Assembly (NCBI RefSeq): GCF_028010285.1
Contig: NZ_CP116304.1
Span: forward strand, 261,501-325,500
Source of the DNA: Pseudomonas sp. Q1-7
GTDB lineage: Bacteria > Pseudomonadota > Gammaproteobacteria > Pseudomonadales > Pseudomonadaceae
Direction: 5' to 3'
DNA length: 64,000 nt
This document shows, in pieces, positions 30,948 to 39,686 of this stretch. The first letter of the stretch is position 1. Each line of letters begins with the position of its first letter. The notes below the pieces were generated by a model. The model saw only the letters and a list, made by a program, of their open reading frames with translations. It did not search any database and was not told the origin of the DNA. The translations under genes and the position numbers were made by a program.

Positions 30948-32327
30948 ATGAACAGCGCCAAAGATGTCCGCCCCGCGGTCCTCGACCTGATCGGCAACAC
31001 CCCGCTGGTGCGGGTGACGCGCTTCGATACCGGCCCTTGCACCCTGTTCCTCAAGCTCGAATCACAGAACCCCGGCGGCTCCATCAAGGACCGCATCGGC
31101 GTCGCCATGATCAACGCCGCCGAGCGCGACGGCCGGCTCAAGCCCGGCGGCACCATAGTCGAGGCCACCGCCGGCAACACCGGACTGGGCCTGGCCCTGG
31201 TGGGCCGCGCCAAGGGCTACCGGGTGGTGCTGGTGGTGCCGGACAAGATGTCCACCGAGAAGGTGCTGCACCTCAAGGCGATGGGCGCCGAGGTCCACAT
31301 CACCCGCTCCGACGTCGGCAAGGGCCATCCCGAGTATTACCAGGACCTGGCCGGCCGCCTGGAGGCGGGGATTCCCGGCGCCTTCTTCGCCGACCAGTTC
31401 AACAACCCAGCCAACCCCCTGGCCCACGAATCCACCACCGGCCCGGAAATCTGGCAGCAGACCGGGCAGGACGTAGACGCCATCGTGGTCGGCGTCGGCT
31501 CCGCCGGCACCCTCACCGGTCTGACCCGCTATTTCCGACGGGTGCAGCCTGACCTGGAAATGATCCTGGCCGACCCGGTGGGTTCGGTGATGGCCGAGTA
31601 CGTGCGCAGCGGCACCCTGGGCAGCGTCGGCTCCTGGGCCGTGGAGGGCATAGGCGAGGACTTCGTGCCGTCCATTGCCGACCTTTCCAGCGTGCGTCAC
31701 GCCTACTCCATCAGCGACGAAGAGAGCTTCGCCCACGCCCGCGAGCTGCTGCGCGCCGAGGGCATTCCCGGCGGCTCGTCCACCGGCACCCTGCTGGCGG
31801 CGGCGCTGCGTTACTGCCGCGAGCAGAAGCGCGCGAAGCGGGTGGTCAGCTTCGTCTGCGACACCGGCACCCGTTACCTGTCCAAGGTCTACAACGACCA
31901 GTGGATGACCGATCAGGGGTTGCTGGCGCGCAAGCGTTACGGCGATCTACGCGACATCATCGCGCGGCGCTTCGAGGACGGCCGGGTGATCAGCGTGGGG
32001 CCCGACGACACCTTGCTCACCGCCTTCCAGCGCATGCGCCTGGCGGATGTCTCGCAACTGCCGGTGCTCAAGGAGGGGAGGTTGGCGGGGGTGATCGACG
32101 AGTCCGACATCCTGCTCGGCGTGCATGCCGACGCCACCCACTTTCGCCAGCCGGTGGCCAGCGTAATGACCACGCGCCTGGAAACCCTCGCCCCGGACGC
32201 CAGCCTGGGCGAGCTGCAGGCCGAGCTCGACCGTGGCCTGGTGGCCATCATCGCCGACGCCTCCGGCTTCCACGGTCTGATCACCCGCTCCGACCTGCTC
32301 AACCACCTGCGGAGGACACTCGCATGA
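30948..32327 (+). CDS. cbs: Cystathionine beta-synthase with C-terminal CBS domain pair
   Basis: A 459-residue PLP enzyme. The PLP lysine is in NPGGSIKDRIG and the phosphate loop in TAGNTGLGLA; VGVGSAGTLTG and GGSSTGTLLAA follow. Two CBS motifs (about 335-455) form a Bateman-type regulatory domain, probably sensing an adenosyl ligand. No N-terminal heme domain is present, unlike in animals. It condenses homocysteine with serine to cystathionine. The ATG has AAGGAGG 7 bases upstream. The stop overlaps the gamma-lyase start. Confidence 0.93.
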   Translation: MNSAKDVRPAVLDLIGNTPLVRVTRFDTGPCTLFLKLESQNPGGSIKDRIGVAMINAAERDGRLKPGGTIVEATAGNTGLGLALVGRAKGYRVVLVVPDKMSTEKVLHLKAMGAEVHITRSDVGKGHPEYYQDLAGRLEAGIPGAFFADQFNNPANPLAHESTTGPEIWQQTGQDVDAIVVGVGSAGTLTGLTRYFRRVQPDLEMILADPVGSVMAEYVRSGTLGSVGSWAVEGIGEDFVPSIADLSSVRHAYSISDEESFAHARELLRAEGIPGGSSTGTLLAAALRYCREQKRAKRVVSFVCDTGTRYLSKVYNDQWMTDQGLLARKRYGDLRDIIARRFEDGRVISVGPDDTLLTAFQRMRLADVSQLPVLKEGRLAGVIDESDILLGVHADATHFRQPVASVMTTRLETLAPDASLGELQAELDRGLVAIIADASGFHGLITRSDLLNHLRRTLA

Positions 32328-33508
32328 GCCAGCAGGACGACGCCCCGCCACGCGCCTTCGCCACTCGCGTGATCCACGCCGGCCAGGCGCCCGACCCCTC
32401 CACCGGCGCCATCATGCCGCCCATCTACGCCAACTCCACCTACGCCCAGTCCAGCCCCGGCGTGCACAAGGGCCTGGACTACGGCCGTTCCCACAACCCC
32501 ACGCGCTGGGCCCTGGAGCGCTGCGTGGCAGACCTGGAAGGGGGCGCCCAGGCCTTCGCCTTCGCCTCCGGCCTGGCGGCCATCGGCACAGTGCTGGAAC
32601 TGCTGGATGCCGGCTCCCACATCGTCGCCAGCAACGATCTGTACGGCGGCACCTTCCGACTCTTCGAGCGGGTGCGCCGCGCCAGTGCCGGCCATCGCTT
32701 CAGCTTCGTCGACTTCACCGACCTCCGGCGGATCGAAGCGGCGCTCACGGGTGACACCCGCATGCTCTGGGTGGAGTCGCCGAGCAACCCGCTGCTGCAA
32801 CTGGCCGACCTCGAGGCCATCGCTGCGCTCTGCCAGGGCCGCGACATCATCCTGGTGGCCGACAACACCTTCGCCAGCCCCTGGGTGCAGCGGCCCCTGG
32901 AGCTGGGGTTCGATCTGGTGGTGCACTCCACCACCAAGTACCTCAACGGCCATTCCGACGTGATCGGCGGCATAGCCGTGGTCTCGGCCGACAGCCGCTG
33001 CGACCCGCTGCGCGAGCGCTTGGGCTTCCTGCAGAACGCGGTGGGCGCCATCGCCGGCCCCTTCGACGCCTTCCTCACCCTGCGCGGGGTGAAGACCCTC
33101 GCCCTGCGCATGGAGCGCCACTGCAGCAATGCCCTGGAACTGGCCTACTGGCTGGAGCAGCAACCGCAGGTGGCGCGGGTCTATTACCCCGGCCTGCAAT
33201 CGCACCCGCAGCACGGTCTGGCGCGTCTGCAGATGCATGGCTACGGCGGAATGATCGCCCTCGACCTGCGCACCGACCTGGCCGGCACCCGGCGGTTCCT
33301 CGAAGCCGTGCGCATCTTCACCCTGGCTGAGAGCCTGGGCGGGGTGGAAAGCCTGATCGAACACCCGGCGATCATGACCCACGCCAGCATCCCGGCAGAG
33401 ATTCGCGCGGAACTTGGCATCGGCGACTCGCTGGTGCGCTTGTCGGTAGGGGTGGAGGACGTGGAGGACCTGCGCCAGGACCTGGCGCAGGCGTTGCGGC
33501 AGATATAG
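32324..33508 (+). CDS. Cystathionine gamma-lyase (PLP, Cys/Met metabolism family)
   Basis: A 394-residue Cys/Met-metabolism PLP enzyme with the lysine in STTKYLNGHSDVIGG and the family signatures SNPLLQLAD and ESLIEHPAIMTHAS. Coupled by an ATGA overlap to the beta-synthase gene, it completes reverse transsulfuration (cystathionine to cysteine). The last roughly 135 bp are present again as a second copy 2,037 bp downstream (35397-35545), differing at a few positions, so this 3' end marks an integration or duplication point. Confidence 0.92.
   Translation: MSQQDDAPPRAFATRVIHAGQAPDPSTGAIMPPIYANSTYAQSSPGVHKGLDYGRSHNPTRWALERCVADLEGGAQAFAFASGLAAIGTVLELLDAGSHIVASNDLYGGTFRLFERVRRASAGHRFSFVDFTDLRRIEAALTGDTRMLWVESPSNPLLQLADLEAIAALCQGRDIILVADNTFASPWVQRPLELGFDLVVHSTTKYLNGHSDVIGGIAVVSADSRCDPLRERLGFLQNAVGAIAGPFDAFLTLRGVKTLALRMERHCSNALELAYWLEQQPQVARVYYPGLQSHPQHGLARLQMHGYGGMIALDLRTDLAGTRRFLEAVRIFTLAESLGGVESLIEHPAIMTHASIPAEIRAELGIGDSLVRLSVGVEDVEDLRQDLAQALRQI
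33362..33495 (+). repeat. Direct repeat, copy A (3' end of the gamma-lyase gene)
   Basis: About 134 bp matching 35399-35532 with four substitutions by eye. Weaker similarity extends about 20 bp further 5'. This copy is in the intact gene. Confidence 0.92.
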
Positions 33509-33549
33509 CTGATTGCGGGTTTTCTTAGGGCGCTGCTACCTCTACTCCG

Positions 33550-34053
33550 TCAGTTCACTCGCTTGCCCAGCAGTGTGTTGACTTCGCGCAGGTCGTCGAT
33601 ATCCAGCATTCCGCACGCGTACTTCAACTGCATTCTGGCCAGCAAGGTGTCAAAACGTGCGCGGGACAGCTGTTGTCTCGTATCGGCGAGTTGACTTTGT
33701 GCATCCAGCACGTCAAGGCTGATGCGCAATCCCAGCTTGTAGCCCAAGCGATTGGACTCGAGGGCCGACTGTGACGAGCGTTCGGCAGCTTCCAGCGCCT
33801 GTACTTTGGCCATTCCGCCGAAAAAACCCAGCCAAGCTCGCCGTGTCTCCAAGGTTGCGGCGCGGCGAGCGTCGTCCAAATCTGCTTCGGCCTTGATCAG
33901 AAGGCTACGCGCTTCGCGAACTGCCGAGCTGGTGGCTCCTCCCTCAAACAGGGGAAGACTCAGGCGCAGGCCGGCGCTCCTGGTTTCGTTGCGCAGGCAG
34001 CTGTCCGCTTGTTCCTGCAGGCTTTGGCTAAGCCGCAAGTGGAATCCACGCCC
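33550..34053 (-). pseudogene. C-terminal remnant of a TolC-family outer membrane channel
   Basis: The frame is closed by a stop at 34054-34056 and shows only the C-terminal third of a TolC/OMF protein: SAGLRLSLPLFEGG, then an amphipathic helix run with AEADLDDARR and LGYKLGLRISLDVLDAQSQLADTRQQL. The family is normally about 420-480 residues; some 165 remain and there is no start with a ribosome site or signal peptide. The break lies where the DNA turns AT-rich, next to the inverted repeat GTGGAATC/GATTCCAC (34039-34066). It is probably left from a type I secretion or efflux locus. Confidence 0.8.
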
Positions 34054-34910
34054 TCATAGATTCCACAATCCCCACTGCTGATTTTATCAAGAACTTTTAT
34101 ATGAAATTTTCTCATGGTTGGTCGTCCTTGGCTGATTGACTGTTGATTGGCGTATTTTTGTGGTTGCGGTCATTCTTAAGTGAGTGGAGTGATATAAGGA
34201 CGTACCGCTCCCAAAACAATAGAAAGCCTGCCATGAAGCAGGCGGGGGTTTTGTTTTCCAGGTTGAGGGATAACAATAAAAATATTGTTGAGAGTGTGGC
34301 GCTTGCGGCTAGGTTGAAGTTTTTGCTTTTGTTTTCTAGGGATCTAAGTTCCCAGGCTAGTAGTTTGTCAAACATCCTGGTCATGGTTGAGTTCTATTGG
34401 CTCATGTGAACGCGTTTAAGTGATTTGGTGGGTCGATTGATTGTGAGTATTGCCTGGTGTTCCAAGTCAATTTGACGAATTTTCGGTGCAGGGGTTCTGC
34501 TTAGCTCAATCCAGAGAGATCTGTATGATTTTTGCGCGGCTGGTCTGGTGTTTTTGTTGGGCCCTCTATTGATATAGATATGGCTGCTTGGCTTCGAAGT
34601 TTGTTTGGCAGCTTTTATAAGTAGAGCTGTTAAGCAAAATCCGACAGGTGTAGGGGCGGACAATGTGCATGGCGATCGGCTCCATCCGTGTAGTGGTGTC
34701 GGATTTTCCACCGAGTGCTCCTACGGTTGAGATAGCTTATAAGTAACCAGTTCCTGCGATAAGGTCTAGTTCGCTAGTTGATAAAGGTCGCGCTGTTAGT
34801 CTTCTATGGGGTGGTGAACTTGTCTTATAGCTGCTTGGTGGCATGGCTGTGCCGATTTTAATTTGGTGGTTATACTTTTTGTTGTCCTTCCCAATATTGG
34901 TGGTCAATTA
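34054..34910. other. AT-rich stretch without a convincing gene
   Basis: This 857-bp stretch is clearly lower in GC than its surroundings and has many T runs. Apart from one doubtful small membrane frame (34112-34384, minus) I see no supported gene, RNA or repeat. The composition suggests foreign origin. Confidence 0.6.
34112..34384 (-). CDS. Doubtful small membrane protein in AT-rich region
   Basis: A 90-residue frame with two hydrophobic stretches (LAASATLSTIFLLLSL and CFMAGFLLFWERYVLISL) and polar ends rich in Asn and Lys. This resembles a real small membrane protein, but there is no good ribosome binding site and no recognised homologue. It lies within the accessory patch. Confidence 0.3.
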   Translation of the reverse strand: MTRMFDKLLAWELRSLENKSKNFNLAASATLSTIFLLLSLNLENKTPACFMAGFLLFWERYVLISLHSLKNDRNHKNTPINSQSAKDDQP

Positions 34911-35240
34911 TTAATGGGTGCAGTCTCTAATAATGCACTGCAGATGTCGGGGGAGGGTGTTTTTCTGGCCCGCCTGCATCGCGATCAGTTCCGTCCGTGT
35001 GCGGGCACCAGACTTGCGTAGTAACGCGGAGACATGGTCCCGAGCGGTGTAGTTGCTGATATCTAGCTTCTGGGCGATTTGCTTGTTGCTCTTTCCTTGC
35101 ATCAGCAAATGCAAGACCTCTTGTTCCCTCTTGGTCATCCATGGCTCCTTTGCTACATGGCCGAACTGTCGCGCATTGCGAGCGACAGCGACTTCGGGGC
35201 GGAAGAGTGGTGTTTCATCATCCATTGACGAACTGGGCAT
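34911..35240 (-). CDS. Small LuxR-type (GerE) helix-turn-helix regulator
   Basis: From the ATG at 35240 (a GTG 3 bp earlier is possible) this codes for 109 residues. A short N-terminal part is followed by a complete GerE domain, WMTKREQEVLHLLMQGKSNK then QIAQKLDISNYTARDHVSAL and a C-terminal helix. There is no receiver or ligand-binding domain, so it is either a stand-alone regulator or the remnant of a longer one. It lies in the AT-rich accessory patch and is not syntenic with its surroundings. The target is unknown. Confidence 0.75.
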   Translation of the reverse strand: MPSSSMDDETPLFRPEVAVARNARQFGHVAKEPWMTKREQEVLHLLMQGKSNKQIAQKLDISNYTARDHVSALLRKSGARTRTELIAMQAGQKNTLPRHLQCIIRDCTH

Positions 35241-35396
35241 CACTCACCAAGTGTTGTAAGAACATGGGAAGAGCTGCACAGGCTAGAAATAGGCTGCTAG
35301 ATAGGGCAAGTGCGCAGAGTAGATATGGGAAAATTCCGTGCTCTGCTCCGGCGTTGTCGTACGTAGTGGTGGTATTGGCTGCGGAGGGCTTGAGCG

Positions 35397-35545
35397 AGCA
35401 CCCGGCGATCATGACCCACGCCAGCATCCCGGCGGAGATTCGCGCGGAACTTGGCATCGGCGACTCGCTGGTGCGCTTGTCGGCGGGGGTGGAGGACGTG
35501 GAGGATCTGCGCCAGGACCTGGCGCAGGCGTTGGCGCGGGTTTGA
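35397..35545 (+). pseudogene. Remnant of a second cystathionine gamma-lyase 3' end (direct repeat copy B)
   Basis: The frame reads EHPAIMTHASIPAEIRAELG, continues as in the upstream lyase and ends QALARV with a TGA at 35543-35545, against QALRQI in the intact gene. Only the last 45-50 codons remain and there is no start. The differences indicate a diverged allele, not a fresh copy. It bounds the accessory patch on the right. Confidence 0.88.
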
Positions 35546-35665
35546 TGGGCTGAGAATGGGAGAGTGACGGCCGCTTCTCTCTCTGAGTCTGCTCGCCAGC
35601 AGTCTGGAACGAGTGACCTTCCCTGCCCCCGTTCTGGTGCTGCCTGACAGGGTGCATGCCGCTGT

Positions 35666-37042
35666 TCAGCGGTAATACGCATCCCATAGCGTGTTGCGAA
35701 ACTTGTTGGTCGGATCCACGCGCTTCTTCAGGGCAAAGAACTCTTGGGCGCGCGGGTAGGCGAGAAGGAACTGCTCACGGCTGGCAAGGATCTGGTAGGG
35801 CAGGTAGTACGTGCCATGCGAGCGGAGCGCGGCATCGATCAGCTCGCGCGCCCAGACGGCGACCTCGGCGCGCTGGCCTGCGGAGGTGCCTTGACGGTAG
35901 TACAGCACCAGGGCAAACGTGTCGCCGCGTGCCCAGGCCAGCAGGGTTCCCGGATCTGCTTTGGCGTGGCGAATGGAAATATTGGTCACTTTGACCTTGT
36001 GCTTTTCCAGCACGGTTTTCATGCGAACCACGAAGTTGTCGAGTTCCGCTTCGGGAACGAAATACTCCTGCAGAACATAGCTGTAGCCGGGGCCGGAGAT
36101 CGGCTGTAGCTCTCGTACATCGAGGCTGGCTTCGTGGTTGCGCCATTGCACCTGCTTGTTCTTGTACAGCAACGGATCCAGCGCTGCCTCGCGCATCATG
36201 GCGCCACTCTTGCTGGAAACCAGGCCGAGGGTGGTACGCATGAGCCTGTAGTCTCGATCAGCGGGCACCAGACGTTCCTTCACGGTAAGAGGTGCCCGAG
36301 TACGCACGTAGGAGACGGCACGTACGGTGCTGTAGTCATTGGGATAGAGAATGCCGTTGTGCATAACCATGTCCGGATTGTTGCGCACCTCCTGGTCGAA
36401 GAATCGCCTGTAGTCGGCCATCGGCATCACCTGGGAATGACGTTCCAGTCTGGCGTTCTCCGTAAGCGCAAGCGTGGCCTCGGCTATTACCCCGATCCCG
36501 CCGTAACCGCCGATGGCGCCGTAGAACAGCTCGCTTTCGTGCTCCGGGCTGGCCTCAACCAGACGACCGTCTGCCAGCACCAGGCGAATTGACTTTACTG
36601 CCAGTACCAGCGGGCCTTGTCCGATATAACGGCCATGGGAATTGACGCTGAGCGAACCTCCCACGGTGAAATTGGCATAGGACTGCATGATCAACGGTGA
36701 CAGCTCATAGGGGTCGATGTACTCCAGGACCTCGCGCCAGGTGATGCCTGCTTGCACGCGAATCCATCGTTCACCGGGATTAAAAGACAGGACCTGGTTG
36801 TAGCGGCGCATGTCGAGTTGGAGGGCGTTTTCGCTGGCCGTTTGTCCGCCCATGCTGAAGCGACCGCCACCTATAGCGATTGGGCCAGCGTGCGTGCGAA
36901 CTGCCTGAACGATTTGCTCCAGGCTGGTGGGTGCCAGGACGGCCTGGACCTGGATGGGATTGAGGCCGGAAACATCGTTTACGGTCTCCGCTGCCAGCAG
37001 CCGAGCGCTGATGAGCAGGGCGATGATCAGAATCAAGCGCAT
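35666..37042 (-). CDS. Secreted FAD-linked oxidase of the D-arabinono-1,4-lactone oxidase type
   Basis: From the ATG at 37042, preceded by AAGGA, the protein has 458 residues with a signal peptide (MRLILIIALLISARLLA). A PCMH-type FAD domain follows (PIAIGGGRFSMGGQT) and then an ALO-like C-terminal domain. The position that carries a covalent His in many sugar-lactone oxidases is Arg here (GGGRFS), suggesting non-covalent FAD. A sugar or lactone substrate in the periplasm is inferred from family only. It lies just right of the accessory patch and has no obvious partner. Confidence 0.8.
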   Translation of the reverse strand: MRLILIIALLISARLLAAETVNDVSGLNPIQVQAVLAPTSLEQIVQAVRTHAGPIAIGGGRFSMGGQTASENALQLDMRRYNQVLSFNPGERWIRVQAGITWREVLEYIDPYELSPLIMQSYANFTVGGSLSVNSHGRYIGQGPLVLAVKSIRLVLADGRLVEASPEHESELFYGAIGGYGGIGVIAEATLALTENARLERHSQVMPMADYRRFFDQEVRNNPDMVMHNGILYPNDYSTVRAVSYVRTRAPLTVKERLVPADRDYRLMRTTLGLVSSKSGAMMREAALDPLLYKNKQVQWRNHEASLDVRELQPISGPGYSYVLQEYFVPEAELDNFVVRMKTVLEKHKVKVTNISIRHAKADPGTLLAWARGDTFALVLYYRQGTSAGQRAEVAVWARELIDAALRSHGTYYLPYQILASREQFLLAYPRAQEFFALKKRVDPTNKFRNTLWDAYYR

Positions 37043-37196
37043 GGCGGAACGTCCTTGTTCATGTTGTTCATGTCGCTGGTTACCTACCCACTTCGGAAAG
37101 GGCGCCTGAACTATCCGCGTTGACCTGGAGTGGCTCATGGTCACGCACAAGCTGCTACGGAAGTAAGCCCTCGTCCGCGGCGGTAGAGGGGCGGGG

Positions 37197-39578
37197 TCAG
37201 TGGGCCGGCACCAGTTTCAGCACCTCGTGGCTGTTGGCCTGTACATCCTCGTCCGAGAAGTGCATGGGCACGTACTCGCCGCGGATGTAGGCCCCGGCCT
37301 GGTCCTTGTAGTGGCGGTCGAAGGGCACACCGCTCTGGCCTACGGGGTTGCTGCCCAGGGCGTGTTCGGCATCGGCCATGTCCACCAGGCGGCGGGTGGA
37401 AGGGCCGTAGAACACGTCCCAGGGTGCGCTGCCGACGCGATGGGACAGGTTGTTCGGCACTTCGTGGCCGCCGGGGGCGGCGAAGGGGCCGACGTTGAAC
37501 AGCAGGTTCAGCGGTTTCTGCTGGCCCAGCGGGTGCGCGTGGGTCAGGGTGTGGCCATGGCCCCACTGCCAGGTCGCGCTGTCCTCGCCCAGGGTCTGTT
37601 TCAAGTGCGCCAGGCTGGCCTGCCAGGCGGACTTGATCGCCTCGGCGCGGGTTTCCTTGCGTGGCGTGTCGAGGCGGTCCCACCAGGGCGAATCGGCGTC
37701 GGCGGCCAGGCGCGGCAGGGCGCTGTCGAGGACACGGGTCTGCAGCAGGCTGTCGAAGAAGGCGTCTCCCAGTTCGTCGTGCAGCGCCGCCCTGGCCAGC
37801 TCGTAGGTGAACTGGTTGAACAGGGTGGCGGCCAGCGAATCCAGCGAATGGTCGCCATCCCAGTCGGCCAGTTGCTCCACCAGGGCCTTTTCCCGCGCGT
37901 CCGCCGCCGCCGCGTGCAGTTCCTCCAGCAACGGTGCCAGCAGGCGCGGGCCGTAGCCGGTGCCGGTGTCCAGCTGCAGGGCCTGGCTGTTGTACAGGTC
38001 CCACTTCACGCCGGGCTGGGCGAGGCGCTCGTTCAGGCGCTGGCCGCGGTCGGGCAGGTTGTAGTAGCCGGGAATGCCGGCACCGGTGGGCGACAGCGGC
38101 TGGTAGTTGGCCGAGACGATGTAGCCGCGCTCGGGGTTTTCTTCCTGGGGGTTGGTACTGAAGGGCAGGAAGCCGGGTTTGTCCGCCTCGCCGGTGCTGC
38201 CGTCGAGGATGAACGTGGGGTTCACCCCCTGCGGACGTTGCGGCAGCCGGGCGGAGGCCCACCAGCCGATATCGCCGTCGGCATTGGCCCAGACCACGTT
38301 CAGGCCGGGGGCGTGGATCTTCTCGGCGGCGGCGCGGGCCTTGTCCAGGCTGTCGGCGCGGTTGAGCTGGTAGAAGGCGTCGAGGATGGGGTTCTCGGTT
38401 TCCAGGAAGGCCCACCACATGGCGATGGGCGTCTTGCCGGCGGCCGCGCCCAGGGCGTCGTTGATGATGGGGCCGTGGGGCGAGCGGCGCAGGGTCAGCT
38501 TCACCGGCTCGCCATCCTTGACCTGGATGGTTTCTTCGCGGCTTTCCAGGTCGACCCAGTGGCCCTGGTACCAGACCTGCTCGGGGTTGTCCGGGTTGGT
38601 TTTCTCGGCGATCAGGTCGAGGTCGTCGTTCTGGAACATGGTCAGGCTCCAGGCGAACCGCCGGTTGTGCCCCAGGGACGCGACCGGGTTGAGCGCCTGG
38701 TGATGGCCATACAGCTCGAAGCCGGGATAGGCCAGCTGCGCTTCGTACCACACCGCCGGCACGGCGAAGCGGATGTGCGGGTCGCCGGCCAGCAGCGGCT
38801 TGCCGCTGGCGGTGCGGCTGCCGGACACGGCCCAGGCATTGCTGCCCTCGAACTGCGGCAGGCCGGCTTCCACCAGGGCCTGTTGGCTGAGTTGCGCCAG
38901 GCGGTTGAGGCCCTGCCAGTCGGCGCTGGCCAGGGGTTGGCGGATGACGCCCTCGGGGTGCCAGTCGAGGTCGAAAGCGTTCAGGTAATCGGCGCCCAGT
39001 TCGTCGCGAACGTAGGTCATCACCGGCTCCGTGCGAAAGGCGGCGGCGAAGCTGTAAGCCATGTAGCCGGCGATGGACAGGGTGTCTTCGACGGTGAAGG
39101 GGCGCTTGTCGATGCCCAGCAGGTCGAACTCCACAGGCGCGGGGCGGCTGTCCTGATACTGGTTCACGCCGTCGAGATAGGCCAGCAGTGCCTTGGTCGC
39201 CGGGCTGTGCATGTCCATCTTCTGCGCGTAGGCGTCGGCATGGGCGCGAATGCCCAGGGTGCGGAACAGGCGGTCGGTGTCCACCAGGCGGGCGCCGAGG
39301 ACCTCGGCCAGTTCGCCACGGGCCAGGCGGCGCAGCATCTCCATCTGGAACAGCCGGTCCTGGGCCTGGACGAAGCCCAGGGCGCGGTACAGGTCGGCTT
39401 CGTTGGCGGCCTGGATGTGCGGCACGCCTCGCTCGTCGTAGCGCACGGTCACCGGCGCCTGGAGATGGGCCAGGGCCAGTTCGCCCTCGCGCAGCGGCTG
39501 CTTGCTTTCGCTGTACCAGACGGCGCCGCCGGCGGCCGCGGCGACGATGACGGCCAGGGCGGTCAGGGTGCGTTTCAT
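37197..39578 (-). CDS. hacB: Acyl-homoserine lactone acylase / penicillin amidase family (HacB-like)
   Basis: A 793-residue Ntn-hydrolase precursor with an N-terminal hydrophobic signal (residues 1-20). The alpha chain precedes the self-cleavage site GSNAW, giving Ser246 as the N-terminal nucleophile of the beta chain; the following SGSRTASGKPLLAGDPH is typical. HacB (PA0305) of P. aeruginosa removes acyl chains from AHL signals in the periplasm; substrate range here is inferred. The ATG at 39578 has AAGGAG 8 bases upstream. It is divergent from an AraC regulator with a perfect 12-bp inverted repeat between them, as PA0305-PA0306 are recalled to be arranged. Confidence 0.87.
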   Translation of the reverse strand: MKRTLTALAVIVAAAAGGAVWYSESKQPLREGELALAHLQAPVTVRYDERGVPHIQAANEADLYRALGFVQAQDRLFQMEMLRRLARGELAEVLGARLVDTDRLFRTLGIRAHADAYAQKMDMHSPATKALLAYLDGVNQYQDSRPAPVEFDLLGIDKRPFTVEDTLSIAGYMAYSFAAAFRTEPVMTYVRDELGADYLNAFDLDWHPEGVIRQPLASADWQGLNRLAQLSQQALVEAGLPQFEGSNAWAVSGSRTASGKPLLAGDPHIRFAVPAVWYEAQLAYPGFELYGHHQALNPVASLGHNRRFAWSLTMFQNDDLDLIAEKTNPDNPEQVWYQGHWVDLESREETIQVKDGEPVKLTLRRSPHGPIINDALGAAAGKTPIAMWWAFLETENPILDAFYQLNRADSLDKARAAAEKIHAPGLNVVWANADGDIGWWASARLPQRPQGVNPTFILDGSTGEADKPGFLPFSTNPQEENPERGYIVSANYQPLSPTGAGIPGYYNLPDRGQRLNERLAQPGVKWDLYNSQALQLDTGTGYGPRLLAPLLEELHAAAADAREKALVEQLADWDGDHSLDSLAATLFNQFTYELARAALHDELGDAFFDSLLQTRVLDSALPRLAADADSPWWDRLDTPRKETRAEAIKSAWQASLAHLKQTLGEDSATWQWGHGHTLTHAHPLGQQKPLNLLFNVGPFAAPGGHEVPNNLSHRVGSAPWDVFYGPSTRRLVDMADAEHALGSNPVGQSGVPFDRHYKDQAGAYIRGEYVPMHFSDEDVQANSHEVLKLVPAH

Positions 39579-39634
39579 GCACGATTCTCCTTGTTGTGGT
39601 CGCGGCATTCTCCCCAAGCCGATTCCAGCGGGCA

Positions 39635-39671
39635 TTGACCGAAGACCCGTCGAATGGAAGTCTTCGGTCAA
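39635..39671. promoter_or_regulatory. Perfect 12-bp inverted repeat in the hacB/araC-type intergenic region
   Basis: TTGACCGAAGAC (39635-39646) and GTCTTCGGTCAA (39660-39671) flank a 13-bp spacer. The site is 15 bp before the regulator ATG and 57 bp before hacB. It may be an operator or, as RNA, a hairpin in the regulator's leader. Confidence 0.6.
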
Positions 39672-39686
39672 CTCCGAGGAGCTGCC

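Noticed and set aside
34394-34711. A 105-codon minus-strand frame in the AT-rich patch
   Set aside because: No ribosome binding site, membrane segment or recognisable motif; the composition looks non-coding.
37200-39638. An open frame of 812 codons antisense to hacB
   Set aside because: It is the GC-rich shadow of the acylase gene; its translation is low-complexity (Gly, Val, Gln, Arg, Ala) with no domain, while the opposite frame has the complete Ntn-hydrolase motifs.
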